Shown here piece after piece: positions 7,151 to 19,237 of a DNA stretch of 36,660 nt. Origin of the DNA: Thermoanaerobacterium thermosulfurigenes (GTDB lineage: Bacteria; Bacillota; Thermoanaerobacteria; Thermoanaerobacterales; Thermoanaerobacteraceae); the NCBI RefSeq assembly GCF_051201035.1, contig NZ_JBPODR010000024.1:1-36660 (forward strand), in the 5' to 3' direction. A program made the translations under genes and the position numbers. Position 1 is the first letter of the stretch. The number at the start of each line of letters is the position of its first letter. The notes under the pieces are model-generated. The model was not told where the DNA came from. It made no database searches and saw nothing but the letters and a program-made list of their open reading frames with translations.

Positions 7151-8512
7151 ATTTTTCACATTTTGTATCAATACCACACACTCAACATGATACGTGTATG
7201 GAAACATGTCAACTGGTTGTACTTTTTTTGTTCTATATCCATTGTCTTCAAAAATTCTCAAATCCCTTGCTAATGTAGTCGGGTTACACGAGACGTAAAT
7301 TATTTTTTCAGGATTCATTTTTATCGATGCTTCTACAACATCTTTGTCTAATCCTTTCCTTGGTGGATCGAACACTATGACATCAGGCTTTAAACCTTTA
7401 TTACAAAGTTCTATCATGATATCTTCTGCTTTTCCAGCAATGAATTCTGCATTATTTACTCCATTTATGGCTGCATTTTGCCTCGCATCTTCTACAGCAT
7501 CTGGTATTACCTCTATTCCGTACACTTTTCGCGCATGTTTTGCAAAAAATATAGATATTGTGCCTATACCGCAGTACACGTCAAAGACAATTTCATCGCC
7601 TTTTAAATCTGCATATTCTAATGCTTTCTCATACAACACTTTGGTTTGAACGGGATTTACTTGAAAGAACGACAAAGGAGATATTTCAAATTTTTTATCT
7701 CCAATAAAATCAGTAATATAATCATCACCATATATGACAATATTTTCGTTACCCATAACTTGTTTTCCATTGCTTCTATTTACATTTAAAACAACACTTT
7801 TTAAGTTTTCAATTTTTCCTTTAAGCCGGCTTACAAGTTTTTTTTTGTGTGAAATGTCTCTGCTATTCGCCACAATAATAACCATGACTTCTTTTGTTGC
7901 AAAGCCAACTTTAGTTATCACGTGCCTTAAAAACCCTTTCCCAGTTTTTTTGTCGTAAACTGTAATCTTATAGTCGTTTGCCCACTCTACAACAGTTTTC
8001 ATTGCATTGACACTGACACTACTTTGAATCATACAAGAATCAATGCCAATCACTTCATGTGATTTAGATGCGTAAAATCCACCTTCTATCTTGCCATTTT
8101 TAATGCTTAATGGATATTCTGCCTTATCTCTATAATGCAGTGGGTCAGTCATGCCTATCGTATCAAATACGGCAACATCAATTTTTCCAATTCTTTTCAA
8201 GCTTTCTCCCACTACATGTTTTTTAAATTCTAACTGTCCGCTGTATGTTAGATGCTGAAGTGTACAGCCACCACATTTATCAGCATATTGGCATTTAGGC
8301 ACAATTCTTTTTTCTGATGGCTCTAATATTTTTTCCACATGTGCATTTAAGTAATTTTTGTGTTTTTCATCTATTTTGGCTAAGACCTTCTCACCTTGTA
8401 AAGCACCTTTCACAAAAACGGCAATTCCATCTAACCTTCCAACGCCCTGTCCTTCATGTGCCATATTGTCAATGTATATTTCGTATATATCGCCAATGCT
8501 TACATTTTGCAA
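7145..8512 (-). CDS. rlmD: 23S rRNA (uracil-5-)-methyltransferase, RlmD/TrmA family
   Basis: A 455-residue SAM-dependent RNA m5U methyltransferase. The N-terminal ~60 residues form a TRAM RNA-binding domain. CQYADKCGGC plus the later IDSC supply the four cysteines of the iron-sulfur cluster. DVYCGIGTISIFFA is the SAM site, VFDPPRKGL the conserved aspartate motif, SCNPTTLARDL carries the nucleophilic cysteine, and the C-terminal YHVECV glutamate is the base. In Firmicutes this family modifies 23S rRNA U747 and/or U1939, so the exact site is uncertain. The start appears to be TTG (8510-8512) with GGAG nine bases upstream. The last codons and stop lie in repeat copy B. Confidence 0.92.
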   Translation of the reverse strand: MQNVSIGDIYEIYIDNMAHEGQGVGRLDGIAVFVKGALQGEKVLAKIDEKHKNYLNAHVEKILEPSEKRIVPKCQYADKCGGCTLQHLTYSGQLEFKKHVVGESLKRIGKIDVAVFDTIGMTDPLHYRDKAEYPLSIKNGKIEGGFYASKSHEVIGIDSCMIQSSVSVNAMKTVVEWANDYKITVYDKKTGKGFLRHVITKVGFATKEVMVIIVANSRDISHKKKLVSRLKGKIENLKSVVLNVNRSNGKQVMGNENIVIYGDDYITDFIGDKKFEISPLSFFQVNPVQTKVLYEKALEYADLKGDEIVFDVYCGIGTISIFFAKHARKVYGIEVIPDAVEDARQNAAINGVNNAEFIAGKAEDIMIELCNKGLKPDVIVFDPPRKGLDKDVVEASIKMNPEKIIYVSCNPTTLARDLRIFEDNGYRTKKVQPVDMFPYTYHVECVVLIQNVKNK

Positions 8513-8568
8513 TAATTATCACTCCAAATTCATATTCTCATACACAATTATACTCTATTTAAACAATG

Positions 8569-8608
8569 AAAAACAGATTTCCCGGATATAGTCATCCGGA
8601 AAATCTGT
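8569..8608 (-). terminator. Rho-independent terminator of glucoamylase gene
   Basis: A strong stem (ACAGATTT, one mismatch, CCGGAT) closes over GACTAT between 8573 and 8608 and is followed on the minus strand by TTTTTC. It starts three bases after the glucoamylase stop. A TATAAT at about 8549-8554 beyond it could be the -10 of rlmD, but no convincing -35 is present. Confidence 0.85.
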
Positions 8609-8611
8609 GTA

Positions 8612-10729
8612 TCACTTTGAAGCATACCTTTTATAAACGATGTCTGGCATATCAAGCACTTTATGTTCTATATTTGATGCAAATAATATTACATATTCTG
8701 CATGTGCCCAGTTAAGAGGTGATGCTGAATCAGTAGGAAGTCCAGTATCTTCCCATACTTGCTCCGATATTATGCCGCTTTCATTTGCAAAATTCTCCAT
8801 AGCTTTTACATAAGATGTTGCATCTTTTCCCGCAGCAATCTCGTACATACCTCTTTCACCTGTCAAGAGAGGCCACAATCTTCCTTTTCCTGTTCCATGA
8901 TATAGTTCTGTCTTAGACATCTCGCCATATCCATCATGATTGTACCTGTACCATGACGGTCCTTTCGGCGTTTCAACTTTTATTGTTTCATCTACGACTT
9001 TCAGCGTATTTAATATTTTAGGGTCATCTGCTGATTTTACTCCAAGCCTTACAAGCTCAAGAAAACTTGGATCTACGATTTCTTTTTGGTCGTATACACC
9101 ACCGCCATTCGCTATGCTTATCATGAAATCGGCATTCGGATCTGGAAGCCCCGCTATCCTTATATAGTAGTGGCCATCTCCCAATGGACCTTTTTCTGTG
9201 TAAGTTAGGCTGTCAATAAGCCTTTGCCAATTGTCCGCCTTTTCTTGATATTTTTTAGCAGATTCAAAATCTTTATTTTGTTCAGCTATATATGCAGCAC
9301 ATGTAAGTCCTGCTACTTCCGAAGCCATCGTTGCTGGTGAATATCCACCTATTTCTTCCCATCTTTCTTGTCCCGTCTTAGGACCTATTTTTACGATGAA
9401 ATCAGCTAAAGGCTTGACAAGGCTTTCATAAAGATCGTATCTTTTAAGCCTGTAACTTAATATTATTGGGTCCGCCTGCTCATCAAGCTGTATACCTGTC
9501 CAATATGGCTTACCATTTATCCATGTATTTTGAGGAATCATACCATTGTCTTTCACTACTTTGACTAAATAATCAAGTGCTCTATTTGCCGAATCAGTAT
9601 CACCAGCAACAATAAATGCATTTGCTACATGGTACAGATCTCTTGACCATACAAGATGGTAGCCACCGATATTGTCATCTTCTTGACCATCACCCCATGG
9701 AATTGATAGGGATGCTATATATGCACCCTTGTTTGTCTTGTCTTCACTTGCCTTTAATATCATCATGCTGCTAAAATACAGTGAATTTGCTTTTCCCCCA
9801 AAGTTATTAAGGCTATCGCAATACTTCTCCCATTCGTCTATATAAGCTTTCTTTAAGCTATCGTAATTATCATTTAAAGTTTCCATGTTTGTTTTTACTG
9901 CCTCGTCTTCACTTTGTCCAAAAGACAATACAATTTCAAATTGACTGTCTTTTTTAAGATCTACCTCAGCGCCTTCTATGATGTTACCTCTTGCACTATC
10001 GTAATTGTAAGTCATTTGCATATTTTTATATAGGTCTGTCACGATGTCATTTACTTTATAATACCCTATTGAGTACTTTTTCCATCCTATATCAGATGAC
10101 AAAGCAGTATAAATTCCATCTCTTTCAGCAATTAACGCAACATTGCCATTTGCCTTAACTGCATATCCTTCATTGTATTTGCCCTGATTTTTTACATGAG
10201 GATCACACATTACGTAAAGCCTGTAATCATCAACATTGCCTTTTAAGGCTTCAAACTTCGCCTTAATTATGAGAGAATTCCTCTTTACATCAGTAAATAC
10301 TTCTTTAGTTATCTTATATCGCCCATCTTTATCTGTGTTAATGATTTTATATCCCAACGATTTTTCAGTGAGTTTTTCGACTTTGACTATTGTGTCTTTT
10401 GTCTCATCTGAGACAAACGTTTTTCCGTCTGTCACAAAAAATTTAATATCCTTTACATCAGCAATATCTATAGTGGGATAGTAAACCTCAGATATCGCTC
10501 CATCTGCGAGTGTAAACCATACTTTTGAAGTGTAGTTGTTTGCGGTTCCTACGCCTTGTTTATGAGCTTTAGCCCAAGTATCAGTCTCACCCGAACCATT
10601 TACTGCTTGTACATTATTCAATCTCTCAATTTTAATGTTTGATATATTATTGTTAGCGCATCCACTTAGTACACTTGACGCAAGAAATAGTACAGGTAGA
10701 TATTTTATAAGTTTTCTATTCAATTTCAT
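8612..10729 (-). CDS. Glucoamylase, GH15, predicted lipoprotein
   Basis: About 705 residues. It is an exo-acting glucan 1,4-alpha-glucosidase that releases glucose from starch and maltodextrin ends. The N-terminal beta-sandwich (to ~300) precedes a GH15 (alpha/alpha)6 barrel with GGYHLVWSRDLYHVANAF, the catalytic-acid motif QLDEQADP (around residue 417) and the base motif LNWAHAEYV near the end. The signal sequence ends in the lipobox LSGC, so the enzyme is probably anchored outside the membrane and not freely secreted. ATG 10729 is only two bases after GGAGG; a TTG two codons later has ideal spacing, and a longer frame to 10744 lacks a ribosome site. Works with the beta-amylase and sugar importer further right. 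Confidence 0.92.
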   Translation of the reverse strand: MKLNRKLIKYLPVLFLASSVLSGCANNNISNIKIERLNNVQAVNGSGETDTWAKAHKQGVGTANNYTSKVWFTLADGAISEVYYPTIDIADVKDIKFFVTDGKTFVSDETKDTIVKVEKLTEKSLGYKIINTDKDGRYKITKEVFTDVKRNSLIIKAKFEALKGNVDDYRLYVMCDPHVKNQGKYNEGYAVKANGNVALIAERDGIYTALSSDIGWKKYSIGYYKVNDIVTDLYKNMQMTYNYDSARGNIIEGAEVDLKKDSQFEIVLSFGQSEDEAVKTNMETLNDNYDSLKKAYIDEWEKYCDSLNNFGGKANSLYFSSMMILKASEDKTNKGAYIASLSIPWGDGQEDDNIGGYHLVWSRDLYHVANAFIVAGDTDSANRALDYLVKVVKDNGMIPQNTWINGKPYWTGIQLDEQADPIILSYRLKRYDLYESLVKPLADFIVKIGPKTGQERWEEIGGYSPATMASEVAGLTCAAYIAEQNKDFESAKKYQEKADNWQRLIDSLTYTEKGPLGDGHYYIRIAGLPDPNADFMISIANGGGVYDQKEIVDPSFLELVRLGVKSADDPKILNTLKVVDETIKVETPKGPSWYRYNHDGYGEMSKTELYHGTGKGRLWPLLTGERGMYEIAAGKDATSYVKAMENFANESGIISEQVWEDTGLPTDSASPLNWAHAEYVILFASNIEHKVLDMPDIVYKRYASK

Positions 10730-10749
10730 CGCCTCCAATAACATTTTAC

Positions 10750-10758
10750 ATTATATCA
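10750..10758 (-). promoter_or_regulatory. Extended -10 promoter of glucoamylase gene
   Basis: TGATATAAT on the minus strand is a perfect extended -10 (TGnTATAAT). No good -35 accompanies it. It lies between the preceding terminator and the gene, so it would give a very short leader of about 15 bases. The inverted repeat CGATT-GCACA-AATCG sits directly upstream and could bind a regulator. Function is inferred. Confidence 0.5.
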
Positions 10759-10790
10759 ACGATTTGTGCAATCGATTTTATGAAAAGACA

Positions 10791-10812
10791 AAAAAAATAG
10801 GGCACAATGCCC
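10791..10812 (-). terminator. Rho-independent terminator upstream of glucoamylase
   Basis: Minus strand: GGGCA-TTG-TGCCC followed by TATTTTTTTT. It ends the thioesterase transcript. Because TATAAT (10840s) and the imperfect palindrome ATTGGTAACCGAT (10821-10833) lie between the thioesterase stop and this hairpin, it could alternatively act as an attenuator in a glucoamylase leader. Confidence 0.85.
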
Positions 10813-10892
10813 ATGATATAATCGGTTACCAATACCATTATAACCAATTTATTGAATTATATTCATGCTTTACACTTTTTATCTAATAATAT

Positions 10893-11318
10893 CTAAACAC
10901 CATCATCATAGCATTTATTCAACATTTCATAAATATGAGGCAAAACTTTTTTTATATTTACAGGTTTTCTGTCAAGTGTCGTAAATGGGTGTTCTGTCAT
11001 GCCTTGTGCTAAAAGCTTATTTTCATCTTCTTTCACTATATCGTACTCAAACCTTATTCTGGTGCCTTTTAAAAATCCTATTTTTGTCTTTATAATTATT
11101 ACATCATCATACTCTGCAGGCCAAAAGTATTTGCAATTAGCTTCTATCACTGGAAGCATGACATTATTTTGCTCTAATTCTCGATAAGTCATGCCTAAAG
11201 ATCTGAAAAATTCTGTCCTACCTATTTCAAACCAGTTTAAATAATTTGCATGATACACTATGCTCATCTTATCTGTTTCCCCATATCTGACCCTTACTTT
11301 TGCATCATAAGTATACAT
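10893..11318 (-). CDS. Acyl-CoA thioesterase, hotdog fold (YbgC/FadM type)
   Basis: A 141-residue single-hotdog 4HBT-family protein. The motif RYGETDKMSIVYHANYLNWFEIGRTEF carries the catalytic Asp of this class, followed by a helix and a typical beta-sheet tail (GTRIRFEYDIV). Such enzymes hydrolyse short- or medium-chain acyl-CoA or aromatic thioesters; the substrate here is unknown. ATG 11318 has GAGGTGA upstream. The pyk terminator lies only 14 bases before that ribosome site and leaves no room for a normal promoter, so expression probably depends on readthrough from pfkA-pyk. Confidence 0.85.
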   Translation of the reverse strand: MYTYDAKVRVRYGETDKMSIVYHANYLNWFEIGRTEFFRSLGMTYRELEQNNVMLPVIEANCKYFWPAEYDDVIIIKTKIGFLKGTRIRFEYDIVKEDENKLLAQGMTEHPFTTLDRKPVNIKKVLPHIYEMLNKCYDDGV

Positions 11319-11332
11319 TTCATTATCACCTC

Positions 11333-11364
11333 AAAAAATAAAGACAAGAAGATGACTTCCTGTC
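11333..11364 (-). terminator. Terminator after pyk
   Basis: GACAGGAAG-TCAT-CTTCTTGTC (one G-T pair) at 11343-11364 is followed on the minus strand by TTTATTTTTT. It touches the pyk stop codon. The thioesterase gene begins shortly after it. Confidence 0.75.
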
Positions 11365-13116
11365 CTATTTTATATTCACTATGCCTTTGTAGACCAATCC
11401 TCTGGCAGTATCGAGAGTTACCGTCATTCCATCTTTTAGCTTAGCTGTTACTCCTTCACATCCTACAATGACAGGCAATCCATAGTTTAATCCAACTATT
11501 GCAGCATGTGACGTTAGTCCGCCTTCTTCTGTTATGATAGCCGAAGCCTTTTCAATTATAGGCATATAATCCCTTTCAGTTTTTTGAGCAACGATGATGT
11601 CTCCTTCTCTGAACTTATCTTTGTCCTTGTATGGATCTCTTATGATGGAAACAACACCACTTATGGATTTAGTACCTATGCCTGTGCCTTTTACTATTAC
11701 ATCTCCCACAATATGAACCTTCAACATATTTGTCGTGCCTGTAGTCGCGACAGGTATTCCTGCCGATATTACTACAATATCGCCATTTCGAATTAAGCCT
11801 TCACTTAAAGCCGTATTTACTGATACTTCTATCATTTCATCTGTAGAGCTGACTTCTTGTGATATAAGTGGATGTACACCCCATACGATGCTAAGCTTTC
11901 TTGCTACATCTTTGTTTGGCGTCACTGCAATTATAGGTGCTGACGGTCTATACTTAGACACCATTCGAGCAGTATAGCCTGATATTGTAGATGTAATAAT
12001 GGCAGTCGCACCTATATCTCTTGCGGTAGTGCATGTAGCATGGCTTATAGCGTTTGTCATAGAAATATTGTAATCCACATTTTTATCTAAATTTTCTTTG
12101 TAATTTATATACGTTTCAATTTTTTCAGCTATCTTTGACATTGTCTTAAAAGCTTCTACCGGATATTTGCCTTGTGCTGTTTCACCAGACAACATTATCG
12201 CATCAGTACCGTCCAATATGGCATTGGCCACATCTGTCACCTCTGCCCTTGTGGGCCTTGGATTTCTTATCATAGAATCAAGCATCTGGGTAGCAGTGAC
12301 AACTGGTTTACCTGCTTTATTGCATTTTTCAATTATCCTTTTCTGAACTATAGGTATTTCCTCTATAGGAATTTCAACACCTAAATCACCGCGGGCAACC
12401 ATTATACCGTCAGAAACCTTAATTATTTCGTCGATATTTTCCACACCTTCGCGATTTTCAATTTTTGATATAATAAGTATATGACCAGCGTCATTGTCTT
12501 CTAACAACCTCCTTATAGCTATTACATCCGCTGCTTTTCTAACAAAAGACGCTGCAATCATGTCGATTCCTTTTTTTATTCCAAACTCTATGTCATCTAC
12601 ATCTTTTTGCGTTATAGCAGGCAAATTAAGCTTTGTACCAGGCACATTTACACCTTTGTGGTCACCTATTGTACCAGAATTCTCCACAGTGCATATTATA
12701 TCTTCGCCTTTTACGTCATTGACCTTCAATGATACTAACCCGTCATCAATCAATATGCGAGAACCTCTCCCCACATCTTGAGGAAGCCCCTTGTATGAAA
12801 CAGAGCAAATAGTATTATCTCCTTCAATTTCCCTTGATGTCACCGTAAATGTCTGACCTTCTTTTAGCTCTGCAATACCGCCTTTAAATTTGCCAGTCCT
12901 TATTTCAGGTCCTTTTGTATCAAGCATAATTGCTATAGGCAGATTAAGCTCTTCTCTAATCTTTATAATATTATCTATCCTGCTTCCATGCTCTTCATGG
13001 TCACCATGTGAAAAATTCAATCTGCAGATATTAAGACCACTTTCTATAAGCTCTCTCAATATCTCATACTTTTCACTGGCAGGACCAATCGTACATATTA
13101 TCTTAGTTCTACGCAT
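11365..13116 (-). CDS. pyk: Pyruvate kinase with PEP-utiliser domain
   Basis: A 583-residue enzyme that converts phosphoenolpyruvate and ADP to pyruvate and ATP at the end of glycolysis. The N-terminus RRTKIICTIGPAS and NFSHG, the metal/substrate motif IISKIENREGVENIDEI, and MVARGDLGVEIP are characteristic. Residues ~485-583 form an extra PEP-utilising (EI/PPDK swivelling) domain with TSHAAIVGLNYGLPVIVG, as in Bacillus and Thermoanaerobacter enzymes; its histidine is present. ATG 13116 follows AAGGAGTGA, 11 bases after the pfkA stop, so the two are co-transcribed. The terminator right behind it ends the glycolytic unit. Confidence 0.97.
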   Translation of the reverse strand: MRRTKIICTIGPASEKYEILRELIESGLNICRLNFSHGDHEEHGSRIDNIIKIREELNLPIAIMLDTKGPEIRTGKFKGGIAELKEGQTFTVTSREIEGDNTICSVSYKGLPQDVGRGSRILIDDGLVSLKVNDVKGEDIICTVENSGTIGDHKGVNVPGTKLNLPAITQKDVDDIEFGIKKGIDMIAASFVRKAADVIAIRRLLEDNDAGHILIISKIENREGVENIDEIIKVSDGIMVARGDLGVEIPIEEIPIVQKRIIEKCNKAGKPVVTATQMLDSMIRNPRPTRAEVTDVANAILDGTDAIMLSGETAQGKYPVEAFKTMSKIAEKIETYINYKENLDKNVDYNISMTNAISHATCTTARDIGATAIITSTISGYTARMVSKYRPSAPIIAVTPNKDVARKLSIVWGVHPLISQEVSSTDEMIEVSVNTALSEGLIRNGDIVVISAGIPVATTGTTNMLKVHIVGDVIVKGTGIGTKSISGVVSIIRDPYKDKDKFREGDIIVAQKTERDYMPIIEKASAIITEEGGLTSHAAIVGLNYGLPVIVGCEGVTAKLKDGMTVTLDTARGLVYKGIVNIK

Positions 13117-13127
13117 ATCTTCACTCC

Positions 13128-14093
13128 TTAAATTGATAATATTTTGCTGAGTTCATAAAGCTTTAAATTAAACTCTTTTTTCATTGCCAATGCGGTATCA
13201 ATATCATCATCAACAATCTGATTATTTCTTATACTTATTATCCTTTGAGATTTGTTTTCTAATAAAAGCTCTACAGCTCTTGATCCCATTTGGCTTGCCA
13301 TAACCCTGTCCATGACAGTAGGTGCACCGCCTCTTTGTATGTGGCCCAGCGTCGTATGCCTTAAGTCCAATTTTGGAAGCCTCTCTTGAATCATCTTTGA
13401 TAGCTCAAGACCGCTCATTACGCCTTCAGCCAATACAATTATGTGATGCAGCTTGCCCCTCTTTATGCCATACGAAATTTTTTCACAAACTTCATCAATG
13501 TCAAATTTAACTTCGGGTATTATTATAATCTCTGCTCCTCCAGCAAGTCCTGCATAAAGCGCTATGTACCCAGCATTTCTTCCCATTACCTCTATAATGT
13601 TTGCTCTTTCGTGTGATGTTGCTGTGTCTCTAATCTTGTTTATAGCATCTATAGCAGTATTGCAAGCAGTATCAAAGCCAATTGTATAATCTGTACACGG
13701 TATATCATTGTCAATAGTTCCAGGGATACCGATTGTATTAACACCATGTTCATTGCTTAAAAGCTGTGCACCTCTAAAAGAACCGTCCCCCCCTATTACT
13801 ACCAGACCCTCAATATTGTGCTTTTTCAATACCTCTGCAGCCCTAGCTCTTCCTTCTTTTGTCTTAAATTCTGCACTTCTGGCTGTTCGAAGTATTGTAC
13901 CACCTCTTTGAATTATGTCTCCTACAGATGACAATGTCATGTCTTCTATCTCGTCGTCTATGAGCCCTTGATAACCTCTCATGATGCCTTTCACTGTTAG
14001 CCCGTTATATATGCCGCATCTTACTACTGCCCTTATAGCAGCATTCATGCCTGGTGCATCTCCACCACTTGTTAAAACACCTATTGTTCTCAT
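13128..14093 (-). CDS. pfkA: ATP-dependent 6-phosphofructokinase
   Basis: A 321-residue bacterial-type PFK that phosphorylates fructose 6-phosphate to the 1,6-bisphosphate. TSGGDAPGMNAAIR is the nucleotide loop, GGDGS the ATP site, GTIDNDIPCTDYTIGFDTA holds the catalytic aspartate, and MGRNAGYIAL and GHIQRGG are substrate or effector loops. The glycine pattern GGDGSFRG after VVIG favours ATP over PPi as donor. Length is normal for the family. AAGGAGGATATATT precedes ATG 14093. It leads pyk and follows dnaE and a small gene. Confidence 0.97.
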   Translation of the reverse strand: MRTIGVLTSGGDAPGMNAAIRAVVRCGIYNGLTVKGIMRGYQGLIDDEIEDMTLSSVGDIIQRGGTILRTARSAEFKTKEGRARAAEVLKKHNIEGLVVIGGDGSFRGAQLLSNEHGVNTIGIPGTIDNDIPCTDYTIGFDTACNTAIDAINKIRDTATSHERANIIEVMGRNAGYIALYAGLAGGAEIIIIPEVKFDIDEVCEKISYGIKRGKLHHIIVLAEGVMSGLELSKMIQERLPKLDLRHTTLGHIQRGGAPTVMDRVMASQMGSRAVELLLENKSQRIISIRNNQIVDDDIDTALAMKKEFNLKLYELSKILSI

Positions 14094-14146
14094 AATATAT
14101 CCTCCTTACCAACCGGGTCATTATATGTCCCATTTTATTAAAAGCC

Positions 14147-14160
14147 CCCCTTTTAAGGGG
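14147..14160 (-). other. Hairpin in front of pfkA
   Basis: CCCCTT-AA-AAGGGG on the minus strand, followed by GGCTTTTAAT, lies three bases after the small gene's stop. It may be a weak terminator or processing site separating dnaE from pfkA-pyk. A TATAAT downstream of it (about 14127) could be a pfkA -10, but the -35 is poor. Confidence 0.45.
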
Positions 14161-14163
14161 TAA

Positions 14164-14361
14164 TTAAAGACCATATTCAATAATAATATTCTGTGCATCC
14201 TGAGCTTCTGAATTAGGAACCATGACTTCACAGTAGCCGTCGTTATTGTCTACATTTTTTTTCAATGGTTTTAATTTTACCAAAAAGCCTTCTTTTGTCA
14301 GCACATCTTTGACCTTTTCTGCAACTTCCATGCTATGCGCCATATATATAACAGTCCACAT
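14164..14361 (-). CDS. Small conserved-type protein between dnaE and pfkA
   Basis: Sixty-five residues with an alternating beta-alpha-beta pattern (WTVIYMAHSMEVAEKVKDVLTKEGFLVKLKPL ... YCEVMVPNSEAQDAQNII). This resembles the ferredoxin-like DUF2007 fold, in which a residue pair moves through an N-terminal strand, a helix and a second strand. Similar short ORFs next to clostridial dnaE are sometimes mislabelled glutamate decarboxylase; there is no PLP site here. AAGGAGGCC precedes ATG 14361. A role in signal binding is only a guess. Confidence 0.7.
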   Translation of the reverse strand: MWTVIYMAHSMEVAEKVKDVLTKEGFLVKLKPLKKNVDNNDGYCEVMVPNSEAQDAQNIIIEYGL

Positions 14362-14434
14362 AAAAAGGCCTCCTTGAATATTCTAACTACTATTTTAATT
14401 TATTTTTTGTATAATATCAATATATATTTACGCG

Positions 14435-17872
<3,438 letters not shown>

Positions 17873-17879
17873 AATCACC

Positions 17880-19187
17880 TTAAAAAAGTTTTTTGTTCTT
17901 TAAAAGCCTCAAAGACATCAGCGCTTTTGCAATCATTGTTTCTTCGTATAAAACCGATATCTCAACTTTGCAAAAATTACCGCTGTAGTCAATAATAGAA
18001 GTATTAACCTCAATTGTTTTTTCAGCTTGTAGAGGCCTTATAAAATAAACCAAAAAATTATCTACAACAGCATCAAATCTTTTATTTCTCGTTACTGATG
18101 ATATGCCACATTCGCTCATAAGCATCATGAGGGCGCTACTGCTGACTGTTCCCAATTGGTTTACCATGTTTTGCGGTATCGTACCATAAAATTTCATCCC
18201 ATCCTGAGTTTTCTCAGCATGAAAGTCTTTTAATAATGTGTCATTGATAGTCTCCTCGATCTGAGGTTGTTTTGCCATGTACTGAAGCGCTTTTATCACA
18301 TCTTCCCGACTTATTATGCCGACAAGTTCTTTATTATTGGTAACAGGCAAAACCTCTATATTCCACCATATCATGAGATGAGCTGCGAAAGCTACAGTTG
18401 TAGTTTCAGTGACGTATATTGGATTTCTGGCCATTATATCTCCTATTTTATCATTATCGTCAGCTTTAGCTATTTCTCTTGATGTAACTATTCCAACCAA
18501 AGTACCGCTTTCATCTACAACAGGATACCTTGTATGGCTTGTCTTATTTAGCAATGCCTTCCAATCATTTACTGTCTGATTTGTCGTCATGTAGATAGGA
18601 TTAGATGACATGATATTGCTTACAAGCAGTATCCTCTTCTTAGTCATCCTCTCATTGATTGCTTTGTTTATTAAGGTTGCCACAGTAAAGGTATCATAAG
18701 TAGTAGAGATCAATGGCAATGAAAGCTTATCTGCCAAAGTTTTAACTTCTATTTTAGCATCAAATCCACCTGTTATAAGGACGGCAGCACCTGCTTTTAA
18801 TGCTGCCATCTGTGCATTATCTCTATTGCCGAGTATAATAAGATCACCGGGTTGAATATATTTTACCATTTCTTCAGTTGTCATGGCGCCTATCAAAAAT
18901 TTATTAAGCTCTATATTGAGCCCATTCTCTCCGCCTAAAACAATTCCATCCACAACATTCTTTATTTCCTCGTAGGTCAGTCTATCAAAGGACTTGCTTT
19001 TAGGCTTTGTCCTTATGGTACCTGCTCTCGGAATAGTTGTCACAATGTACATGCTTTCTGCATCTTTTATGGCTTTATATGCAGTGCCTTCGCTTATCTT
19101 TAAAGCCTGCGCTAAACTCCTTACTGATATTTTGGTTCCTTCTGGCAGGCTTTTTAGATACTCCAGCACCCTCTCATTTTTAGTCAT
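17880..19187 (-). CDS. YtoI-like HTH/DRTGG/CBS/hotdog regulator
   Basis: A 435-residue four-domain protein: an N-terminal winged helix (KISVRSLAQALKISEGTAYKAIKDAE), a DRTGG domain (~75-180), two CBS motifs (~190-310) and a C-terminal hotdog thioesterase-like domain. B. subtilis YtoI has this domain order and also lies near dnaE. CBS pairs bind adenine nucleotides and DRTGG domains often accompany them, so a nucleotide- or CoA-sensing regulator is plausible, but no target is known to me. I start at ATG 19187, ten bases after AAGGA; the earlier ATG (19205) follows the HPr terminator and has no ribosome site. Confidence 0.85.
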   Translation of the reverse strand: MTKNERVLEYLKSLPEGTKISVRSLAQALKISEGTAYKAIKDAESMYIVTTIPRAGTIRTKPKSKSFDRLTYEEIKNVVDGIVLGGENGLNIELNKFLIGAMTTEEMVKYIQPGDLIILGNRDNAQMAALKAGAAVLITGGFDAKIEVKTLADKLSLPLISTTYDTFTVATLINKAINERMTKKRILLVSNIMSSNPIYMTTNQTVNDWKALLNKTSHTRYPVVDESGTLVGIVTSREIAKADDNDKIGDIMARNPIYVTETTTVAFAAHLMIWWNIEVLPVTNNKELVGIISREDVIKALQYMAKQPQIEETINDTLLKDFHAEKTQDGMKFYGTIPQNMVNQLGTVSSSALMMLMSECGISSVTRNKRFDAVVDNFLVYFIRPLQAEKTIEVNTSIIDYSGNFCKVEISVLYEETMIAKALMSLRLLKNKKLF

Positions 19188-19207
19188 AAAAAAATCATCC
19201 TTCATGC

Positions 19208-19234
19208 AAAAAAGGTTTCCTAAGAAACCTTTTT
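19208..19234 (-). terminator. Terminator after HPr gene
   Basis: AAAAAGGTTTC-TTAG-GAAACCTTTTTT on the minus strand is a perfect stem with a T-run, starting four bases after the HPr stop. It separates whiA-HPr from the ytoI-dnaE unit, whose ribosome site follows about 20 bases later. Confidence 0.85.
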
Positions 19235-19237
19235 AGA

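Noticed and set aside
11365..13116. Extra C-terminal domain of pyruvate kinase as an unusual fusion
   Set aside because: This PEP-utiliser tail is normal for Bacillus- and Thermoanaerobacter-type pyruvate kinases.
14164..14361. Glutamate decarboxylase
   Set aside because: Far too short and without a PLP lysine motif; the name is probably a propagated misannotation for such proteins.
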